From NCBI GenBank assembly GCA_029717555.1, contig JAMDHS010000035.1, positions 124,001 through 188,000 of the forward strand: 64,000 nt of DNA, given 5' to 3'. How positions within the stretch are numbered: the first letter of the stretch is position 1; every line of letters starts with the position of its first letter. Below the pieces are notes generated by a model that ran no database searches, was not told the DNA's origin, and saw nothing but the letters and a program-made list of their open reading frames with translations. Shown here piece after piece: positions 58,582 through 64,000 of the stretch. This stretch comes from Peribolospora baueri. Its lineage: Eukaryota > Basidiomycota > Peribolosporomycetes > Peribolosporales > Peribolosporaceae. Position numbers and translations under genes: made by a program.

Positions 58582-60316
58582 TCAAGCGAATAGCCCGGCC
58601 ATGTCCTTACGTTGGGTAGTCACGGGGATACCCGTCCGCGCTGCCTGGAGGGGTTCGGTTGCTGAAGATGAGAGAAAAACAAAATGGATGGGAAATGGGT
58701 GAAAAGGAACGGTGGGTACGTCGTACGAGTGACAGGACTTGTTGCGGGGACAGACAAAAAATGGAATGCCAAGGGGGCTCACCGATATCGGCGTATACAA
58801 TGCTCTCCTTCTCGTCAGTTGTGGCGATGACCGTGCCCCTGAGTTATCACACAAGCAAAGAAAGAGACGACTCAGCAGGATCGTCCCGACTTGCTCCTGT
58901 CCTTCTTCTATCAGCGGGAAGATGACAGGCATCGAATGAGTACTGACTGAGGATCCACGACCATGGAATGTCCCCATGCGTGATAGGAGGCGTTCATGTC
59001 CCTAGCCGGGGAACACATCGCAACATAGACTGTGCAGGAATGGGCAATGGGACGCCGTCCAGGAGATGACAACTCATCAGGTCGACATCTTCTCGATAAA
59101 AGAGAGTGTCAGTAGAGCCGGGCTCCTTGTTCATTCGCTCACTCTGGTTGTCCACCGCACGCGCTCGCTGAAGGAGCTCCCAGTGCAAGGGGCCGGTAGT
59201 GAGGTTGAAGGCGGAGGGATAAAACATGGCGGCGCAACCTGGGATGTGCGGGGTCGAATCAAATAGACAAAACCTCAGAGGTCCGGATGCGTTGCGCAAG
59301 GGCAGTGGGCGCCGAGCGTACCTCTGCGGGCTGCGATTTGGGCCATCTCGGGGCTGCACAAGGGGAGTCGAGGCGACATATAAGAGATGAACCGTGATCT
59401 GGCAAATGACGTCGAGCCTCGAAGACCGATTTCCTTACAATCGAATGTCATAGCAGATGCCGATACCAATCTTGCCGTATTCTGGGCCACCGTAGACGAG
59501 GCATGTTAGGATAAAAAGGCATAGAGATGGAGGACAGGAAAGAAGCTCACTAGTGTCCACCTCGGTCAACGCGTTCCCACCGGTCAGCGTCTCGCTCTCT
59601 TTGAAAGTAATCTTGCCAGGGATGTCAATATTGAACAAGTGGAGCTTGCGATGAATAGCGAGAAGCTTGCCAGACTCGTCGAAAATGGGACATGTGTTAT
59701 ACAGCTTGTCGGTCGTGGGGTCGCGTTCTGGGATGGAGCCTTAGGGTGCAGAAGGGCCGGGATGAGAACAAGCAAGGGCATGAGCACGAGAGAAGACAGA
59801 GACGAGCGTCCAACAAGGCTCACCTCCGATCAGCACCACTCCGGCCTCCTTGGCCACCTTGCTGAGCATCTTGATGCTTTCGCTTGGGCAGTCTTCCACC
59901 CTCCACCTTTCCCTCCTCATGGCGAGGTCATCCTCGACAGGCACATCCGTCTTAGCTGCCACAGCCTCCTCTCTGTCCACACGGTCCGACGACGGGGTCG
60001 CAGGCATGGGCCAGGCAACCTGCTCAGCATACTGCGGGAAGTAGCTGACTCCGTAAGGGCTGTTGAAGCACTCCGGAAGGACCACCACGTCTGCCTTGCC
60101 TTCCTGCTTCGCCTTGAGGACGGACCGGCGGGCGTGGGCGAGGTTGAAGGCCTTGTCGGCGCCGGTCTGGCCTAATTGGACCAGGGCGAGTCGGAAAGGA
60201 GTAAGCCGGGGCATGGGGGCCGCGGGAGGTGCGCTATTGGTAGACATTGTTGCTCGACAGAGGCTGGTGAGGTTCGAGGGGGTTCGGAGGACGCCGGCGA
60301 GAGCGTTGCGAAGCAT
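58582..60316 (-). CDS. NIT2: Omega-amidase / nitrilase-like (Nit2 type)
   Basis: A multi-exon minus-strand gene of the C-N hydrolase superfamily, which hydrolyses 2-oxoglutaramate and 2-oxosuccinamate after glutamine transamination. The catalytic triad is visible: Glu in [13 protein letters not shown], Lys in [15 protein letters not shown] and Cys in [10 protein letters not shown]. Further blocks are [58 protein letters not shown] and the tail [18 protein letters not shown]. Two starts are plausible. [20 protein letters not shown] (60316) is an arginine-containing, acid-free leader like a mitochondrial presequence. [13 protein letters not shown] (60247) would give a cytosolic form. An insert near residues 110-150 ([20 protein letters not shown]) is absent from most homologues I recall. 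Confidence 0.9.
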
Positions 60317-60996
60317 CAAGTGATGGTTGGATGAGTCGATCTCCGCTCGACCCGACCGCCCTCCCGGCCTTATCAATTATCCCCGCCGATCACTTTGCCT
60401 CTCTATCGGCGTCTGTCTCCGTCGGCCATAGAAAGACGTGTGGACGCGGGATGACATCTCAGGGAATGGGGATGGACGAAGGACGCCGGGTTCCATGTTC
60501 ACGCGAGGCAGGGAATGACAAGACAGAACCGGGACACGGGAATAAAGTACATACACCAAGACTGGATATGTTGAAGTGGACAGGGGCATCGGGGAATACG
60601 TAAGGAAGGGGTGTGGTACGTATGTTGAGGAATACGAGCAAGCAAAGCGAGGAGCGACAAAAAAAGGGAAATGTATGTTATCGGGGTGTGGCCCGACGAA
60701 GTCGTCCGATGGATAAATGCGGGAAAATCGAGATAATGTGAATTTGGCAAGGCAGAGAGGACAGATGCGAGGCAGCCAAAGCAGAATGAGGAAGCCGCAG
60801 GAGCCGAAAAGAGAAGCGGACTGAGGCGGAGGCTATGGGGGTTTAAAGCGTGAAAGCGAAGAGACCATTCAAAGGAGCGACGGAATAGGCTGTGTGTGGA
60901 TCCGCACCGATGTGCGGCATCTCTCCAGGATCTCTCCAGGAAGAGCGTGGGGTCGTGGCCGATGTAGGGAGCGACCCGCACCGTTGGTCGCTGACG
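60317..60996. other. Intergenic, no supported gene
   Basis: Promoter of the omega-amidase and 3' flank of the kinase gene. The stretch holds no domain-bearing frame. Confidence 0.5.
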
Positions 60997-63900
60997 TCAC
61001 ATGATGACGCAGTCCTTCTCCTTGTTGCCGAAGCTGAACCTGCGGTCCTTCCTCTTGCTGACCGTGTTCGGTGCCGAGACGGAGACGGCCTGCGCCGCCA
61101 CGGAGGAAGAAGATATACGGGGGCGGTTCCCGTTGGAGCCCCAGTCGAACGACATGCCGCGCTTGCCGGCTCCGGCCGCCTTGGGAGTGGAGGAAGGGGA
61201 AGGGTGGTCACCGATGGACGCGTTGCCCGAAGCGGTGCGAGGGAAGCCCTTGCCGTTGCCCTCGCCCTTCTTCTTCGGCGTCGACTCGAATTGGCTCAGC
61301 TGCGGCGCGCTCGATGCCAGATTCTTGCCTTTCGCTGCCGCCCTGTTGGACGTGCTGGAGACGCTGCCCGATTGGGAAGCCGTGCTGAGGCTGACCGTCG
61401 AGGGAGCGCGTCCGGCTCCGTTAGGAGACGAGATCGCCGCGATGGATGGAGGACTACACGATTGCCCGCGGTCGGGAGAGCGCGATCTCAGTCGATCGAG
61501 CGGGGTGAGCGACTTTCTGGAAGGACGCACGGGCGTGAGAGGCGGGGCATCGCTCTGCGTGGGCGAGGAGGGTGACGGGGCCATGACCTCTTCTTCGGTG
61601 CCAGTCGACAAAGGGAAAGCGAGGCTATCCTTGTCCTCGGACGCTCCTCGCATGTCGGTCACACTCAGCGGCACGGACGACGCGAGAGGAGGGGCCGGCG
61701 AAGCCTTGAGCTTGTCCTTCTTGTTCTTGCTGAAGCCGAATTTCGGGTGGAAGGAGAACGTGGACGGCGACATAAGCGGGGTCTGCAGGATTGGCAGAGA
61801 CGACGACTGGCTCTTGGGCGACGCCCTCGGCAGCTTGGGCGATGCGGGCACGCGCGACATCTCCCCAGACACTCGGTGCGGCGGAAACATGAGCAACTGA
61901 GCCCGTAGATTGCACGGTACGGGCGCATACGGAGCGCAGCGCTGTTTTCACGAAACGGGAAGGACGGACCGTCAATCGTGCAATCCGACGCGCACGAGCG
62001 GCGAGACGCGAGGTCAACAAAAGACGTGCGACTCACAGCGTGGCAGATCAGCCCGCACTCTTCACAGAGTACCGCGTGCCTCTTCACCGGCTGGCGACAG
62101 AGCTTGCACTCGACGGCTGCAGATCGAAAAAGGCCATGGTCAACAACACATCATCGGCCTCCGCCTTCCGGGTCGAGCGAGGGCCGAAGCTCACCTTTGC
62201 TGAACGTGCTCTTGACGAATGCGTGCGTCATCCTTTCCTCGCCGCTGGAAGACAAGTCGCCTTCTGCCGAGAGCGGTGAGGGCAGCTGCCCAGCCGAGAC
62301 GCCCTCGTAGCCAGCGTTCGTGTCGGCGGCGGCCTGCCTATCGAGGCTGAACGAAACCCTGGGAAGAACGTTGGACGGCCTCGAGTCACTCGCGGAGGCA
62401 GGCAGCAGCATAGGCGAGGGCTGGGCGGAGGAAGGCGAGTTGGGAGACGACACCGAGTCGCGAGTCGTATGCGCTGCGCCATTGCGAAGGGCGATGGTGG
62501 CGGCCGGCGACGAAGACGAACGCTCCATCTTGTGCTTGCTCTCGCTCGGGCCCGGGTCGGCAAAGACTTTAGGGTCGAGCTTGCGATTGAAATCAGCGCT
62601 GATGCGGCGGAGGAAAGGCACGCTGTCCTGCGCCCGAAGCTCCTTGTGGCCGCCCCAAACGGTACAGAGCCAGTGGTGCTCGAAGAGCATCTCGGCGCTC
62701 GGGCGGTACGCAGGGTCCTTGTTAAAGCATTGCTTGAGGAAGTCGACCAGCTCGGGCGAGCACTTGTCCGGGATGGGAGGGCAGTCGTCCTCGACGATGC
62801 GGTACATGGCCGACATGGCCTGGATGTCGCCGTACGGAGGCTTGCCCGTCATGAGCTCGATGATGGTGCAGGCGAGCGACCAGATGTCAGCTGCCGTCGA
62901 GGCACCCTTCAACTCGATCACTTCTGGCGCCATCCAGTTTGGCGTGCCCACGGCGTCATTCTTGATCTTCTCCATCGCCTTGAGGTTGAGCGAGACGCCA
63001 AAGTCGGAGAGCTTGACGTTGCCGTTCTTTGTGGTAAGAATGTTGGCCGCCTTCAGGTCGCAGTGAACGACCTTCTGCGAGTGCAGGTAGTGCAGGCCCT
63101 CGAGGATCTTGACGACGTAGCTCGACACGAGCTTTTCAGGGAAGTGTCCGAAAGCTTTGAGGGTGTGCAGGAGAGAGCCATTTTCGACGTACCTGAGAAG
63201 CGAGTGAGATACAGAGCGCGTGTGAGTGAGTGAGAGGATGGGAGGAAGCGGCGGCCCGCACGGCATTTCCGCTCCGTCGTCCACGCCGCCGCGACACTCA
63301 CTCCAAGATGATGCTGACGACGTCCGGGCCTCTTACGAGACCCTCGTACTTGACCACGCTCGGGTGAGCCAAGCTCTTGAGGAGGTCGACCTCGTTCATG
63401 AGCTGCGTCACTTCCTCCTCGCTCTTTCCCTCCAGCTTGATCCTCTTGACGGCCACCATCTGGCCGGACTGCAAGTTGAGCGCACGGTACACGCTGCCAA
63501 ACTGGCCCCGTCCGATGCAGTTGCCGAGTTGGAACGTCGTGCTTGGCTTGCCCTCCTCGGTGACGACCAGCTTGTGCTTGGAAATGGGAGAGCGCGAGAG
63601 CCGCGATCCCACCGCGGATGCGCCCTCATCGTGTGTGGTGCTGCCGAGGGTGTTGGTGTAGATCGAGCCGATCTCGGTGTCGTACCGCGATCGGAAGCCG
63701 AGGGCCGAACGTTCGTCACCAGACGTCTCGGAGCGGTAGCCGCCAAAGCCGGTCATCCCGAAGGACCGGCGGGCGGCAGAGAGATGGAGATCGGAGGAGT
63801 AGCGCATGTGCCGGTAGGCCGACCTCGGCCCGGCGGCGGCGCCATGGAGCGGAGGAGGCGCCGCAGACACGGACGAGGACGTGGGAGACACGGACGAAGG

Positions 63901-64000
63901 CTGGGCGAGGGACGCGGTGCTGAGGGACAGCTGGCGTTGGACTCGACCAGCCCTGAGGGCGGGGAACTCGAGCGCGTTGGGCGAAGAAGGAGTGGAAGGG
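60997..64000 (-). CDS. Cdc15/Cdc7-type mitotic-exit kinase with C1 domain and CaaX box (5' end outside window)
   Basis: The frame runs to the window edge, so the N-terminus is missing. The kinase domain spans about 63560-62660 over two exons. Its glycine loop is CIGRGQFGSVYRALN, the lysine is in MVAVKRIKLEG, and ILEYVENGSLLHTLK and HFPEKLVSSYVVKILEGLHY follow. The catalytic loop is VVHCDLKAANIL, then KLSDFGVSLN and GTPNWMAPEVIELKGASTAA. This best resembles Cdc7 (fission yeast) / Cdc15 (budding yeast) of the septation and mitotic-exit networks. After a Ser/Pro-rich linker, exons 62116-62037 and 61941-60997 encode a C1-like zinc domain (VECKLCRQPVKRHAVLCEEC, then GLICHARCAPYAPVPC). The long disordered tail ends NKEKDCVIM, a CaaX box. 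The HRD arginine is replaced by Cys. Confidence 0.85.

Noticed and set aside
58352-58702. Short frame containing NVLIDIEATC, resembling the ExoI motif of ERI1-like exonucleases
   Set aside because: Only one motif matches, no ExoII/ExoIII follow, and the last exon of the omega-amidase lies on the opposite strand in the same stretch.
1-64000. Transposons, virus-like elements, CRISPR arrays, a secondary-metabolite or defence cluster
   Set aside because: No transposase, reverse transcriptase, integrase, terminal repeats, spaced palindromic repeats or clustered biosynthetic genes were seen; a repeat-library search would be needed to exclude short degenerate copies.

Overview
This is nuclear DNA from a basidiomycete fungus, probably a red-yeast-like member of the Pucciniomycotina. 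The placement is inferred from high GC, very dense short GT-AG introns (mostly about 50-200 bases), several micro-exons, and proteins that resemble fungal rather than bacterial, plant or animal families. I see no intact transposon, virus-like element, CRISPR array, rRNA or convincing tRNA. Intergenic spaces are pyrimidine-rich and carry microsatellites.

Layout, left to right: the 3' end of a D-xylulose kinase with large low-complexity inserts; an Msb1/Mug8-family polarity protein (+); a decayed amidohydrolase pseudogene (+); mitochondrial ribosomal protein uL14m (-) sharing a 206-base promoter with RNA polymerase II subunit Rpb9 (+); a Whi2-like growth regulator (+); an EF-hand MscS-type channel (-); a small signal-peptide/single-span protein with a PPxY tail (+); a Bor1-type anion/borate transporter (-) divergent from a bZIP factor (+); an L-fuconate-dehydratase-like enolase-superfamily enzyme (+); two unrecognised genes (-); a SulP-STAS-cNMP-domain vacuolar transporter like Vsb1 (-).

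The right part holds a Kes1/Osh4 sterol/PI4P exchanger (+), an Odc-type mitochondrial 2-oxodicarboxylate carrier (+), the Alg10 glucosyltransferase (+), a stefin-like (cystatin) protein (+), a Pex26-like peroxin (-) divergent from a GH5 glycosidase without a secretion signal (+), an omega-amidase of the Nit2 type (-), and the 3' part of a Cdc15/Cdc7-type mitotic-exit kinase (-) that runs off the window. The kinase has a non-RD catalytic loop, a C1-type zinc domain and a C-terminal CaaX box.

The genes are mostly unrelated housekeeping or signalling functions, as expected for a fungal chromosome arm; I see no biosynthetic cluster. The most interesting points are the Cdc15-like kinase architecture, the fungal stefin lacking its inhibitory loop motif, micro-exons of 9-12 bases in three different genes, and the repeat-laden xylulokinase. 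Exon limits were worked out by eye from splice signals, reading phase and family similarity.
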